Source: Erwinia persicina (lineage in GTDB: Bacteria > Pseudomonadota > Gammaproteobacteria > Enterobacterales > Enterobacteriaceae). Taken from it: a stretch of DNA of 64,000 bases. Positions within the stretch are counted from its first letter, which is position 1, and every line of letters starts with the position of its first letter. The position numbers were made by a program, and so were the translations under genes. Under the pieces are notes generated by a model. That model was not told the origin of the DNA. It saw nothing but the letters and a program-made list of their open reading frames with translations, and searched no databases. Shown here piece after piece: positions 42,506 through 51,616 of the stretch. Location of the stretch: contig NZ_JACYMO010000008.1 in NCBI RefSeq assembly GCF_014838825.1, positions 62,001 to 126,000 on the forward strand. The letters run 5' to 3'.

Positions 42506-43384
42506 TTAGCTGACCAGCTCCAGCCCTGCTACCCGTCGCCAGTAGCCGTTACAGTCTGCGTGGTGATCCCTCTTCAGCGGCATCTGGCCTGCTTCGTTAG
42601 CGCGGAACTGGGTGATCACCGACAGTGTTCCTGCATCCTGCGGTGAAAGACGCACAATATCGACCAGTCCCTGCATGGAGGGCAGGTCGTTACCCAGGTT
42701 GTAGCAGCTGCCGCTCATGGTCTGAATGCCGTTCAGAACAAACACCTGCTGATCCTCCTGGGTATGTACACGGCGTCCCTGGGGATAGTCAATACAGCAG
42801 GTCTGACATTCATCCTTGCTGCGATTTTCTGAACGTGCGGTAAAGCAGCGGGCTGACAGGGCCAGCGGCAGATGACCATAGCTCAACACTTCAACCTCAA
42901 ACCGCTGGCGGATGCCCAGTTCTTCACACTGAGTGATCAACTGCATCAGCCAGTCTCGCGACAGTTCCACCGGCATGCACCAGCGCATCATTCCCATGTC
43001 CAGCAACAGTTTCAGTGCGACAGCATTATAGACATTAAGCGCAGGCCCGGCGACGAAGGGAATCCCGGCTTCGCTGGCCAGCGTCACGGCACCAACATCA
43101 TTGGCTTCGATCAGAAATTCGCCGTTATCCACATAGCGCTTCAGCTCGGTCAGTTCCGAAGGAGACTGCACCAGCGCCAGCGTACTGAGCACCACCTGCT
43201 TCCCGGCATCAGCCAGCTGCCTGGCCATACTCAGCCAGTCGCTGGTTTTCGTGGCGCGGCGTTTACTGCACACCGACTCTCCCAGGTAGACAATGTCAGC
43301 ATCACTGTCGGCGGCCGACTGATAAAAAGCGTTCAGCGTCTCTTTTGGCCAGTACCACAGTACTGGTCCCAGTGAATATTTCAT
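42506..43384 (-). CDS. ubiV: UbiV, O2-independent ubiquinone hydroxylation subunit
   Basis: UbiV forms a heterodimer with UbiU that hydroxylates ubiquinone precursors without oxygen. The 292-residue peptidase-U32-family protein carries the four Fe-S cysteines: Cys39 (YLGESVCSKR), and a cluster near residues 180-197 (RCFTARSENRSKDECQTCC). The ATG at 43382-43384 has TAGGAGG upstream. It is 8 bp downstream of ubiU. Confidence 0.93.
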   Translation of the reverse strand: MKYSLGPVLWYWPKETLNAFYQSAADSDADIVYLGESVCSKRRATKTSDWLSMARQLADAGKQVVLSTLALVQSPSELTELKRYVDNGEFLIEANDVGAVTLASEAGIPFVAGPALNVYNAVALKLLLDMGMMRWCMPVELSRDWLMQLITQCEELGIRQRFEVEVLSYGHLPLALSARCFTARSENRSKDECQTCCIDYPQGRRVHTQEDQQVFVLNGIQTMSGSCYNLGNDLPSMQGLVDIVRLSPQDAGTLSVITQFRANEAGQMPLKRDHHADCNGYWRRVAGLELVS

Positions 43385-43392
43385 CCTGCCTC

Positions 43393-44388
43393 CTACTGCC
43401 ACTGCCGGTGATACGCACCGAGCGTGGTTTGTGTGCCTTCACTCAGCGCACTGAGCGCCGCCATCCACTGGGGCTGTGCGGTAAAGTTCTGCGGGTCAGC
43501 GTGACAGCGATCAATGGCCTGACGCCAGATACGTGCCACCTGTTCAACATAGGCGGGGCTGCGCTGACGCCCTTCAATTTTAACCGAGACGATATTCGCT
43601 GCCATCAGCTCAGGCAGCAGCGCCAGCGTATTGAGGCTCGTGGGCTCTTCGAGGACATGATAATGGGCCTTGTCGACCTTATAACGGCCTTTGCACAGCG
43701 TCGGGTATCCGGCATTTTCTCCCGCGTCATAGCGATCGATCAGCACCTCATTCAGCCGGGATTCCAGCCCGGCCGGGGTCTGCTGCCAGCGAACAAAACG
43801 GGCCGGTGAGCAGGCGCCGACCGTATTGGGGGATTCGCCCGTCAGGTAAGAAGAGAGGTAGCAGCGGCCCTCTGCCATAATGCACAGACTGCCGAAGGCA
43901 AAGACCTCCAGTGGGACGGTGGTATCGCGGGCCAGCTGGCGAACCTGATGCATCGATAGCACTCGCGGCAATACCACGCGTGATACATCGAAGTTACGCT
44001 GGTAAAAGCGAACGGCAGCCGCATTTGTCGCGGAGGCTTGTACCGAAACATGACGTTCAATATGGGGATATTTTTCTGCGGCGTACGCCAGCATGGCAAT
44101 ATCTGCCAGGATTAAAGCATCAGCACCGGCATGTGCGGCCATATCGACGGCGCGCTGCCAACGCACATAGCCATCAGGATGGGCAAAGGTGTTGATCGCC
44201 ACATGCAGTTTGCGTTTACGCTGATGAACGTAGCGTGCTGCTTCCTGCAGGCGTTTGTCGGTGAAGTTCAGGCCCGCAAAGTGGCGGGCATTGGTTTCAT
44301 CTTTCAGGCCGATATACACCGCATCGGCACCGTTATCGATGGCCGCCTTCAGCGCCGGTAGGTTTCCGGCCGGGCAGAGAAGTTCCAT
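43393..44388 (-). CDS. ubiU: UbiU, O2-independent ubiquinone hydroxylation subunit
   Basis: UbiU is the partner of UbiV and also a U32-family protein with a 4Fe-4S cluster. The 331-residue product has the conserved MELLCPAGNLPALKAAIDNG start. Its ligand cysteines lie in GSLCIMAEGRCYLSSYLTGE, VGACSPARF and YPTLCKGRY. It is divergent from ubiT across about 200 bp, where in E. coli an anaerobic regulator acts; no clean FNR site was found here. Confidence 0.94.
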   Translation of the reverse strand: MELLCPAGNLPALKAAIDNGADAVYIGLKDETNARHFAGLNFTDKRLQEAARYVHQRKRKLHVAINTFAHPDGYVRWQRAVDMAAHAGADALILADIAMLAYAAEKYPHIERHVSVQASATNAAAVRFYQRNFDVSRVVLPRVLSMHQVRQLARDTTVPLEVFAFGSLCIMAEGRCYLSSYLTGESPNTVGACSPARFVRWQQTPAGLESRLNEVLIDRYDAGENAGYPTLCKGRYKVDKAHYHVLEEPTSLNTLALLPELMAANIVSVKIEGRQRSPAYVEQVARIWRQAIDRCHADPQNFTAQPQWMAALSALSEGTQTTLGAYHRQWQ

Positions 44389-44593
44389 AGGGGTCGATCC
44401 AACTAATCAGAAGAGTTGATGAGTTTAGTGAGGAAAGCGGCGACAAATTTTGATTTAAGGCAGCTAATGGCGTATTGATGGGGTTCGTGATCCCTGATAA
44501 AACTCGTATAGTTCGCACACTTTGTTGATCCAGCCGTCAGACGCATTTTGCTGTTGTGGCAAAATAGCTGAAATTTATTCGTAAGGAGTGATA

Positions 44594-45121
44594 ATGGTGT
44601 TGAACCCGCTACGCAGCCACTGTGTCCGCCACGGACCGCAATTGCTGCGCCTTCCACTGCGGTTTACCCCGTTTGCCGTGAAGAAACCGCTACTGCAGGT
44701 ATTGCTACGCTGGCAGTTTCAGCAGGCGCTGGAGGAAGGTGAGCTGGATTTCCTGGAAGGGCGCTGGCTGGGAATCGAGGTTAGCGATCTCGAACTGTGC
44801 TGGTCAGTGACGCTGCAGCAGGGCAAACTTCAGGTAGCCGAACGCGCGGAAGCCGATGTCTGGTTTCGTGGCAATGCCAACGATCTGGTGCTGATCGCCG
44901 CCCGCAGACAGGACCCGGATACCCTGTTTTTTCAACGTCGTCTGCTGATTGAAGGTGATACCGAGCTGGGTCTGGAAGTGAAAAACCTGATGGATGCGAT
45001 CGATCTGGAATCCATGCCGAGGCCGTTACGCATCGGACTAATGCAACTGGCTGACTTTATTGAAGCCGGACTGAAAAAGGACGCGATTTCCCCGGCGGAT
45101 CGCGCAGGTGTCTCATGTTAA
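44594..45121 (+). CDS. ubiT: UbiT, SCP2-domain ubiquinone accessory protein
   Basis: UbiT is the SCP2 lipid-binding protein of the anaerobic ubiquinone pathway, a counterpart of UbiJ. The 175-residue product has the C-terminal SCP2 core with DPDTLFFQRRLLIEGDTELG (about residues 110-129). The ATG at 44594 follows AAGGAG; an upstream GTG two codons earlier overlaps that site. It overlaps yhbS by 7 bp. Confidence 0.92.
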   Translation: MVLNPLRSHCVRHGPQLLRLPLRFTPFAVKKPLLQVLLRWQFQQALEEGELDFLEGRWLGIEVSDLELCWSVTLQQGKLQVAERAEADVWFRGNANDLVLIAARRQDPDTLFFQRRLLIEGDTELGLEVKNLMDAIDLESMPRPLRIGLMQLADFIEAGLKKDAISPADRAGVSC

Positions 45122-45618
45122 TTCGTTCCGAAATTGGTATCGATGCTGCCAGCATCGACAGCCTGCTGCGCCGCAGTTTCCCCACCTCTGCCGAGGCGGA
45201 GCTGGTGCAGCAACTCCGTGAAGACGGATTGTTAACTCTCGGCGTGGTGGCCACGGATGATGAGGGCCAGGTGCTGGGCTATGCGGCGTTCAGCCCGGTC
45301 ACGCTGAACGATGAAGATCGTCAGTGGGTGGGATTAGCGCCGCTGGCGGTCGATGAATGCGTCCGCCGGCAGGGCATCGGTAAGCAGCTTGTCTATGAAG
45401 GGCTGGATACGCTCAATGAGTTCGGCTATGCCGCCGTGGTGGTGCTGGGCGATCCCGCTTACTTCGGGCCTTATGGGTTTGAGCCGGCTGCGCGCCACCA
45501 GCTGGACTGTCGCTGGGAAGGCACTGAAGCGACTTTCCAGGTTTATAAGCTGGCAGATGATGCCTTTAACGGCGTGGAAGGCCGCATCGAATTCTCTGCG
45601 CCGTTTACGCGTTTCTGA
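45115..45618 (+). CDS. yhbS: YhbS, GNAT-family acetyltransferase
   Basis: This 167-residue protein has the GNAT acetyl-CoA fold, with the pyrophosphate loop in [18 protein letters not shown] (about residues 82-99) and the conserved [14 protein letters not shown] near residue 118. It follows ubiT with a 7-bp overlap. Its 3' end overlaps the convergent yhbQ by 14 bp. The acceptor substrate is not known from sequence. Confidence 0.92.
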   Translation: MLIRSEIGIDAASIDSLLRRSFPTSAEAELVQQLREDGLLTLGVVATDDEGQVLGYAAFSPVTLNDEDRQWVGLAPLAVDECVRRQGIGKQLVYEGLDTLNEFGYAAVVVLGDPAYFGPYGFEPAARHQLDCRWEGTEATFQVYKLADDAFNGVEGRIEFSAPFTRF

Positions 45619-45910
45619 GCGCCGCAAGCCACTGAACAAGTGACACAGGCTGGTGTTCAACCAGCCTTATTTTTTGCGGCTTTTTTAGCTGTTTTACCTG
45701 ATATTCCAGCTTTGACGCCAGCGATCGATCCCCTGCCTCACAGTGAAACAGCAGCTCAAGCGGTCCCTTACCCCGTAATGCCTTCGCGCCTTTACCGCTC
45801 TGGTGCTGCGCAAAGCGTCGTGCCACGTCATTCGTGATGCCGGTGTACAGCATCCCACTGGCGGTACGCACAATATAAAGTTGCCAGCCGGCAGTTGCAG
45901 CAGAATACAT
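45605..45910 (-). CDS. yhbQ: YhbQ, GIY-YIG domain protein
   Basis: This is a single-domain GIY-YIG nuclease-like protein of 101 residues. The motif region is [20 protein letters not shown] (about residues 9-28), followed by [21 protein letters not shown] with the conserved arginine. The ATG at 45910 is preceded by GGGACGC; a TTG 21 bases upstream is an alternative without a good site. It is convergent with yhbS, whose terminator lies inside the yhbQ coding sequence. Confidence 0.9.
   Translation of the reverse strand: MYSAATAGWQLYIVRTASGMLYTGITNDVARRFAQHQSGKGAKALRGKGPLELLFHCEAGDRSLASKLEYQVKQLKKPQKIRLVEHQPVSLVQWLAALRNA
45648..45675 (+). terminator. Terminator of ubiT-yhbS inside yhbQ
   Basis: The stem GGCTGGT / ACCAGCC with a GTTCA loop is followed by TTATTTTTT. 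It lies 29 bp after yhbS, within the 3' coding part of yhbQ on the opposite strand. Confidence 0.8.
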
Positions 45911-46011
45911 AAAGCGTCCCAATCCACACAAAGAAGGAGGAGGCTACTTTAGCGCATATTGGGCGGGATCTTAAGTGGGGCAAGGCCAGCCGCAGCTGGC
46001 CAGGGAGACGA

Positions 46012-46533
46012 TCAGGCGGCGTTCAGAATACGCAGGGATTCACGGTTAAAGGCGGGCAGATCGTCCGGCGTGCGGCTGGTGACCAGGCGATCGTTATCGA
46101 CTACAACCTCTTCATCGTAAAAATCGGCACCAGCATTTTTCAGGTCAATCACCACCGGTTTCACCGTGGTCATTTTACGCCCGCGTACCGCATTGGCGCT
46201 AATCAGCAGCTGCTGGCCGTGGCAGATGGCAAAAACGGGTTTACCCAGGGCCACAAAAGCTTTAGTAAATTCAACAAACCGGTCGTCACCGCGCAGCGTA
46301 TCCGGGGAGTGACCGCCCGGCAGCAGCAGGGCATCAAATTCAGCCGGATGAACGTCATCGATACTTTTATCGACCTTCACGCTGGCTTTACCCTGTTTCC
46401 CGGTCAGGGTTTTACCCGCCTCAGTCTCAATGGTAATCACCTCGTGGCCGGCATTTCGGTACGCCTCGGCGGGGGAAGTAAATTCTGAGTCTTCAAATTC
46501 ATCGGTCATCAGCACCGCAATCTTCTTGCTCAT
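46012..46533 (-). CDS. yhbO: YhbO, DJ-1/PfpI-family stress protein
   Basis: This is a class I glutamine-amidotransferase-like protein of the DJ-1/PfpI family, linked in E. coli to protection from oxidative and other stresses. The 173-residue product starts MSKKIAVLMTDEFEDSEF after an AGGAGG site. The nucleophilic elbow FAICHGQQLL carries the reactive cysteine near residue 104, with the partner glutamate in FEDSEF. The longer open frame upstream runs through the yjfL promoter region and is rejected. Confidence 0.94.
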   Translation of the reverse strand: MSKKIAVLMTDEFEDSEFTSPAEAYRNAGHEVITIETEAGKTLTGKQGKASVKVDKSIDDVHPAEFDALLLPGGHSPDTLRGDDRFVEFTKAFVALGKPVFAICHGQQLLISANAVRGRKMTTVKPVVIDLKNAGADFYDEEVVVDNDRLVTSRTPDDLPAFNRESLRILNAA

Positions 46534-46744
46534 ATTTCCTCCTGTGAGCTTTCGTTGAGAACGGAATAAGTGTGGTTCAATGATGCTGAAAATCAACCCG
46601 GTGTGGCTTTTCAATTCACAGGTTACTGATTTTTTGGGAAAAGAGGGCGCACACAAAGGTAAAGAAAATGCAGCCTGCTGGCGTTTGCCAGTACCGCCCC
46701 TTATGATGAATTCTCACTCTGCCCATCACCTTCAGGACGAACCC

Positions 46745-47143
46745 ATGGCTACGCTGCATCTGTTACTCGCTTTCGGCTCCTATTTTTTCACCAGTTGTGC
46801 AATGGTGCTGATATTTCTGTTTATCTACACCCGCATTACCCCCCATAACGAATGGCGTCTGATTAAAGAGAATAATCTGGCGGCGGCACTGGGTTTCATT
46901 GGTGCGCTATTAGGTTATATTATCCCGCTGGCCAGCGTGGCGATTAACTCCATCAATTTACTCGATTATGTTTTATGGGGTGCAGTCGCGCTGGTCGTAC
47001 AATTACTGGTGTTTGGTCTGGCGCGTATTTATCTGCCGAAAATCAGCCAGCATATTGAAGATAACCATCTGGCTGTTGGCTTATTTCTCGGCGGGGTCTC
47101 CCTTGGCGGAGGGATCATTAATGCAGCCTGTATGACCTACTAA
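46745..47143 (+). CDS. yjfL: YjfL, DUF350 membrane protein
   Basis: This is a 132-residue inner-membrane protein of the DUF350 family, with four predicted helices (about 7-30, 46-66, 74-97 and 108-130). Conserved features include TRITPHNEWRLIKENN after helix 1 and the ending GGGIINAACMTY. The start is the ATG at 46745, giving the same length as E. coli YjfL. It leads a yjfL-yjfM-yjfC unit. The function is unknown. Confidence 0.88.
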   Translation: MATLHLLLAFGSYFFTSCAMVLIFLFIYTRITPHNEWRLIKENNLAAALGFIGALLGYIIPLASVAINSINLLDYVLWGAVALVVQLLVFGLARIYLPKISQHIEDNHLAVGLFLGGVSLGGGIINAACMTY

Positions 47144-47170
47144 AACTTTTCAGGCAGGGAAGCAGTAACC

Positions 47171-47794
47171 TTGAAAAAGAAACGTCGCCGCTCACGTTCG
47201 GGCGGTCAAAAGTCGGTGGAATTTAAGTCCTTCTCGCAAGGCGCAGCCCTGAATGACGCGCCGCGTAAATCCACGTCATGGCTGACGCTGGTTATTATGG
47301 GCGGCACCGGTATGGCACTGCTCCACAGCTGCCAGGATAAGGGGGAAGAGCAGACCATCTTTTCCAGCAGCAATGAGTGTACGCAGGCAGGCTATTCCCT
47401 CCGGGCCTGTGAGGTGCAGGAGCAGGCCGCCCAGCAACAGCTGGATGCCAGTTCACAGGGGTTTGATAACAGTTATGCCTGTCAGAGCTATTATGGCCTC
47501 GGAAACTGTCATTACAGCCTGGCAACACACCGTTTTCTGCCCCGGCTGGCGGGTTTCACTATGGGTAAGCGCCCGCAGGAAGACGTCCAGGGGAGTTCCT
47601 CTTCCGGTGGCGGTTACTACGGTGGTGGGCGCGCCTTCTATCGTGACCCGAACGATCGTGAGACGCTGAGGACGCCGGGCAGTGAAGCACGCTGGACGCG
47701 TTCCTCTGCTGATACTGACTCCCACAAGTTCAGTGGGCGCACGGTCTCACGCGGCGGGTTTGGCGGCAGTTCATATCATCGTTCAGGGGGCTGA
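47171..47794 (+). CDS. yjfM: YjfM, DUF1190 protein
   Basis: This 207-residue protein of the DUF1190 (YjfM/YgiB) family begins at a TTG. It has a very basic cytoplasmic start (KKKRRRSRSGGQK), one hydrophobic segment (about 37-52) ending in a cysteine, and a Cys-containing periplasmic region with SSNECTQAGYSLRACEVQ and DNSYACQSYYGLGNCHY. The tail is rich in Gly and Ser. The cysteine spacing suggests disulfides. It is 27 bp after yjfL and two bases before yjfC. The function is unknown. Confidence 0.85.
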   Translation: MKKKRRRSRSGGQKSVEFKSFSQGAALNDAPRKSTSWLTLVIMGGTGMALLHSCQDKGEEQTIFSSSNECTQAGYSLRACEVQEQAAQQQLDASSQGFDNSYACQSYYGLGNCHYSLATHRFLPRLAGFTMGKRPQEDVQGSSSSGGGYYGGGRAFYRDPNDRETLRTPGSEARWTRSSADTDSHKFSGRTVSRGGFGGSSYHRSGG

Positions 47795-47796
47795 AG

Positions 47797-48993
47797 ATGA
47801 TACGTATCGCCTGCACGCCCCGGCGCGATCTTCCCGCTATTGCCGCCCGCTACGGTTTTAACTTCCATATCATTGATGATGAGGTGTACTGGGATGAAAC
47901 CCGGGCCTATCGCTTTACCCTGCGTCAGATCGAGCAGGATATTGAGGGGCCAACGGAAGAGCTGCATCAGATGTGCCTCGATTTGGTCGATCGCGTTACC
48001 GGCGATGAAGAGCTGCTGACAGCACTGGCGATCCCGCCCCTCTACTGGGAGGCCATTGCCCGCAGCTGGCAGCGCCGCGAACCCTCACTCTATGGCCGCA
48101 TGGACTTCAGCTGGGGAGGGCAGGGGCCGGTTAAGCTGCTGGAATACAATGCCGATACGCCCACGTCTCTGTATGAAGCCGCGTTTTTTCAGTGGCAGTG
48201 GCTGACCGATGTCGCGGGCAGGGGGCCGGTCCCCCATCATGCCGATCAGTTCAATTCCCTGCAGGAAAAGCTGATCGCCCGGCTGGGGCTCTGGCGCAAT
48301 CAGCACCCGCTCTATTTTTGCTGCTGTCAGGGATCGGCGGAAGATCGCGGCACGGTGCAGTATCTTGAAGATTGCGCCAGACAGGCAGGCCTTGAAACGC
48401 GCTTTCTCTATCTGGAAGAAGTGGGCATGGGCGTGGGGGGCGTGCTCACGGACTTGCACGACCGGGTGATTGAACAGGCATTCAAGCTTTACCCGCTGGA
48501 GTGGATGCTGCGTGATGATTACGGTCCGCTACTGCGCAAGGGCCGCGAACGCTGGATTGAACCCCTGTGGAAAACCGTGCTCAGTAACAAGGGCATCTTA
48601 CCGCTGCTGTGGCGCTGGCATCGCGGGCATCCTAACCTGCTGCCTGCCTGGTTTGCCGGGGAAGTGGATAAACCGGGCTGGCGCTTAGCAGAAGAAATGG
48701 GCGCTCAGTGGCGCGGTTTTGTCAGTAAACCATTGTTCTCGCGCGAAGGGGCGAACATCACGATGTATGCCGATCGCGATGGCCGGCAACGGCTGGCCAG
48801 TGAACCCGGCGAATACGCGGATGAACCCCGTATCTGGCAGGCCAGTGCGCCGTTACCCCGGTTCGGGCATGACCATACGCTGATCGGCAGCTGGATTGTG
48901 GGTGACAGCGCCGCGGGTATCGGTATTCGTGAGGATAACGGGCCAATCACCAAAGACAGTTCAAGGTTTATCCCGCACTTTATTGCTGACTGA
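47797..48993 (+). CDS. yjfC: YjfC, glutathionylspermidine synthase-like ATP-grasp ligase
   Basis: This is a predicted acid-amine ligase of 398 residues related to the synthetase half of glutathionylspermidine synthase. The ATP-grasp features include LLEYNADTPTSLYEAAFFQW (about residues 111-130), FVSKPLFSREGANITMY near 307, and the C-terminal IREDNGPITKDSSRFIPH. The amidase half of GspSA is absent. The substrate is unknown. Placement right after DUF350 and DUF1190 genes points to a membrane-linked modification system. It nearly abuts the convergent nrdG. Confidence 0.88.
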   Translation: MIRIACTPRRDLPAIAARYGFNFHIIDDEVYWDETRAYRFTLRQIEQDIEGPTEELHQMCLDLVDRVTGDEELLTALAIPPLYWEAIARSWQRREPSLYGRMDFSWGGQGPVKLLEYNADTPTSLYEAAFFQWQWLTDVAGRGPVPHHADQFNSLQEKLIARLGLWRNQHPLYFCCCQGSAEDRGTVQYLEDCARQAGLETRFLYLEEVGMGVGGVLTDLHDRVIEQAFKLYPLEWMLRDDYGPLLRKGRERWIEPLWKTVLSNKGILPLLWRWHRGHPNLLPAWFAGEVDKPGWRLAEEMGAQWRGFVSKPLFSREGANITMYADRDGRQRLASEPGEYADEPRIWQASAPLPRFGHDHTLIGSWIVGDSAAGIGIREDNGPITKDSSRFIPHFIAD

Positions 48994-48995
48994 TC

Positions 48996-49460
48996 TCAGC
49001 GCAGCTGATGAATGACCTGGTTGCTGCTGCCGCGCCAGCGCAGCGCCGGATCTCTGAGCGCCTGGATATATTTCCCGTCAATCAGTACGTTAACCTCTGT
49101 GACCACCCGCTGCTGCTGCGCGTCCAGCTCCTCCCGCCGATAGCCGGTCCACATCCAGATATCCTTTCCCGCACAGTCACGGCGCACCCGGCGTAACAGC
49201 CGTCCGACATCGGCGAGATTAGCCGGATGCAGGGGATCGCCGCCGGACAGCGACAACCCCTGGCGCGGAATGCGCGTGTCGTTGAGATCGGCAATCAGCC
49301 GTTCTTCCATTTCCAGCGTAAACGGCACCCCGGAGTTTACCCGCCAGGTACTTTTGTTATAGCAGCCCGGGCATTCATGCACGCAGCCAGACACAAACAG
49401 CGTGCAGCGCGTGCCGGGGCCGTTAACGATGTCCACCGGGTAGTACTGATGGATGTTCAT
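48996..49460 (-). CDS. nrdG: NrdG, anaerobic ribonucleotide reductase activase
   Basis: NrdG is a radical-SAM enzyme that generates the glycyl radical on NrdD. The 154-residue protein has the CxxxCxxC iron-sulfur motif (CVHECPGC, near residue 26) and the SAM-binding GG(D/E) element in LSLSGGDPLHPAN. The GTG/ATG region overlaps the nrdD stop by 4 bp. It is the second gene of nrdDG. Confidence 0.97.
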   Translation of the reverse strand: MNIHQYYPVDIVNGPGTRCTLFVSGCVHECPGCYNKSTWRVNSGVPFTLEMEERLIADLNDTRIPRQGLSLSGGDPLHPANLADVGRLLRRVRRDCAGKDIWMWTGYRREELDAQQQRVVTEVNVLIDGKYIQALRDPALRWRGSSNQVIHQLR

Positions 49461-51595
49461 CCCAGCTGGCCGTTGTGCAGATGTTTAACCCGACGTTTTA
49501 CCTCTTCCTGCTTCCCGGCGTTAAAGGGGCGGGCATCCGGGCTGCCAAGATAGCCGCATACCCGACGGGTGACGGAAACGCGGGTGCTGTCGTGGTTACC
49601 GCATTTCGGGCAGGTGAAGCCTTTGCTGGTGCAGTCGAATTCGCCAGTAAAGCCGCACTCATAGCATTCGTCAATCGGCGTATTGGTACCGTAATAAGGC
49701 ACCCGGCTGTAGCTGTAATCCCAGACGTCTTCCAGCGCCTTCAGGTTGTGCTGAATATTAGGATATTCGCCGTAACAGATAAAACCGCCGTTGGCTAACG
49801 GCGGGTAGCCCGCCTCAAAGTCGATTTTATCGTATGGGTTCACCTTCTTCTCCACGTCAAGGTGGAAGCTGTTGGTGTAATAGCCCTTATCCGTCACACC
49901 CGGCACCACACCAAACTCGGCGGCATCAAGGCGGCAGAAGCGATCGCACAGATTTTCGCTGGGGGTGCTGTACAGGCTGAAGCCGTAGCCGGTCTCCTCT
50001 TTCCAGGCTTCCACGGCCTCACGCAGCCGGGCGACAATCTGCAGCCCTTTCGCCCGCAGTTGTTCATCGTCATAAGGATGCACGCTGCCGCCACTCAGGG
50101 CGTTCAGCGTTTCGTGAATGCCGATGTAGCCCAAAGAAATGGAGGCTCTGCCGTTGCGGAAGATCGAGGCCACCGGCTCATCGGCCTTCAGGCGTACCCC
50201 GCAGGCACCTTCCATATAGAGGATCGGCGCAACGCGGGCTTTGACATTTTCCAGCCTGGCGATACGTGTCATCAGCGCTTTTTTCGCCAGCAGCAGGCGC
50301 TGCTCAAGCAGAACCCAGAAGCGCCTCTCATCCCCCTCCGACTCCAGCGCAATACGCGGCAGGTTCAGGCTGATCACGCCGATATTGTTCCGGCCATCGT
50401 GGATCTGTTCGCCGTTCTCCTCATAGACCCCGAGGAAACTGCGGCAGCCCATTGGCGTTTTAAATGAACCGGTGACTTTCACCACCTGGTCGTAATTGAG
50501 GATATCCGGGTACATACGTTTACTGGCGCACTCCAGCGCCAGCTGTTTGATGTCGTAGTTAGGCTCGCCCGCCGCCTGGTTCAGACCGGCTTTAATGGCA
50601 AACACCAGCTTCGGGAACACCGCCGTTTTATGGTTTTTCCCCAAGCCGGCAATACGGTTACGCAGGATCGACTGCTGAACCAGACGCGCCGACCAACGGG
50701 TACCCAGGCCAAAACCGAAGGTGACAAAGGGCGTCTGGCCATTGGCGGTGTGCAGGGTGTTGACCTCGTATTCCAGTGACTGGAAAGCGTCATAACACTC
50801 TTTTTCAGTGCGCGAATGCGCATAGGCTTCAGCATCCGCAATCTGCCACTGCAGTGCGGTCGCGCGGTGCTTCTCCAGGCTGGCTTCAACAAACGGTGCC
50901 AGCACCTCGTCAATACGGTTAATCGTGGTCCCGCCGTAAATATGGCTGGCAACCTGCGCGATGATCTGGGCGGTGACGGCGGTGGCGGTAGAGATCGACT
51001 TCGGCGGTTCGATCTCCGCATTGCCCATCTTGAAGCCGTGCGTCAGCATGCCGCGCAGGTCGATCAGCATGCAGTTGAACATCGGAAAGAACGGAGAGTA
51101 GTCGAGATCGTGATAGTGGATCTCACCGCGTTCATGGGCGCTGACCACATCACGCGGCAGCATATGCTGACGGGCATAGTGTTTAGCCACAATACCGGCC
51201 AGCAGGTCGCGCTGGGTCGGGATCACTTTACTGTCTTTATTGGCATTTTCATTCAGCAGCGCGGGATTGCTCTGCTCAACCAGACCACGGATCTCATGAT
51301 TCAGACGACCACGCAGCTCGCGGGCGACGTCGCGATCGTGACGATACTCAATGTAGCTGCGTGCCAGCTGGGGGTAACATCCCGCCATCAGCTGGTTTTC
51401 CACCGCGAGCTGCACCTCGGCAATATCCACCCGGGGACGGGCGGTCAGCAGGGCGCTGATCTGGCTGGCGGCGGTGGCGCAGTAGTCATTATCGTCAATG
51501 CTGGCTGCCTGTGCGGCAGCACGAATCGCTGCCTCAATACGTGTTGGATCGAAGGCGACCTGACAGCCGTCCCGCTTGATTACCTGAGTTGCCAC
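49457..51595 (-). CDS. nrdD: NrdD, anaerobic ribonucleoside-triphosphate reductase
   Basis: NrdD reduces ribonucleotides to deoxyribonucleotides without oxygen. The 712-residue protein has an N-terminal ATP-cone (VIKRDGCQVAFDPTRIEAAI), the ten-stranded barrel, a C-terminal zinc site of four cysteines (CYECGFTGEFDCTSKGFTC, then CPKC) and the glycyl-radical site in RRVCGYLGSPDARPFNAGKQ. Two NrdR boxes lie upstream, so repression by NrdR-(d)ATP is likely. Confidence 0.97.
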   Translation of the reverse strand: MATQVIKRDGCQVAFDPTRIEAAIRAAAQAASIDDNDYCATAASQISALLTARPRVDIAEVQLAVENQLMAGCYPQLARSYIEYRHDRDVARELRGRLNHEIRGLVEQSNPALLNENANKDSKVIPTQRDLLAGIVAKHYARQHMLPRDVVSAHERGEIHYHDLDYSPFFPMFNCMLIDLRGMLTHGFKMGNAEIEPPKSISTATAVTAQIIAQVASHIYGGTTINRIDEVLAPFVEASLEKHRATALQWQIADAEAYAHSRTEKECYDAFQSLEYEVNTLHTANGQTPFVTFGFGLGTRWSARLVQQSILRNRIAGLGKNHKTAVFPKLVFAIKAGLNQAAGEPNYDIKQLALECASKRMYPDILNYDQVVKVTGSFKTPMGCRSFLGVYEENGEQIHDGRNNIGVISLNLPRIALESEGDERRFWVLLEQRLLLAKKALMTRIARLENVKARVAPILYMEGACGVRLKADEPVASIFRNGRASISLGYIGIHETLNALSGGSVHPYDDEQLRAKGLQIVARLREAVEAWKEETGYGFSLYSTPSENLCDRFCRLDAAEFGVVPGVTDKGYYTNSFHLDVEKKVNPYDKIDFEAGYPPLANGGFICYGEYPNIQHNLKALEDVWDYSYSRVPYYGTNTPIDECYECGFTGEFDCTSKGFTCPKCGNHDSTRVSVTRRVCGYLGSPDARPFNAGKQEEVKRRVKHLHNGQLG

Positions 51596-51616
51596 CGCTG
51601 CTCTCCTGAAGGAAGA

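Noticed and set aside
44389-44593. FNR site between ubiU and ubiT
   Set aside because: TTGAT half-sites occur, but none has an ATCAA partner four bases away, so no site was annotated despite the expected anaerobic control.
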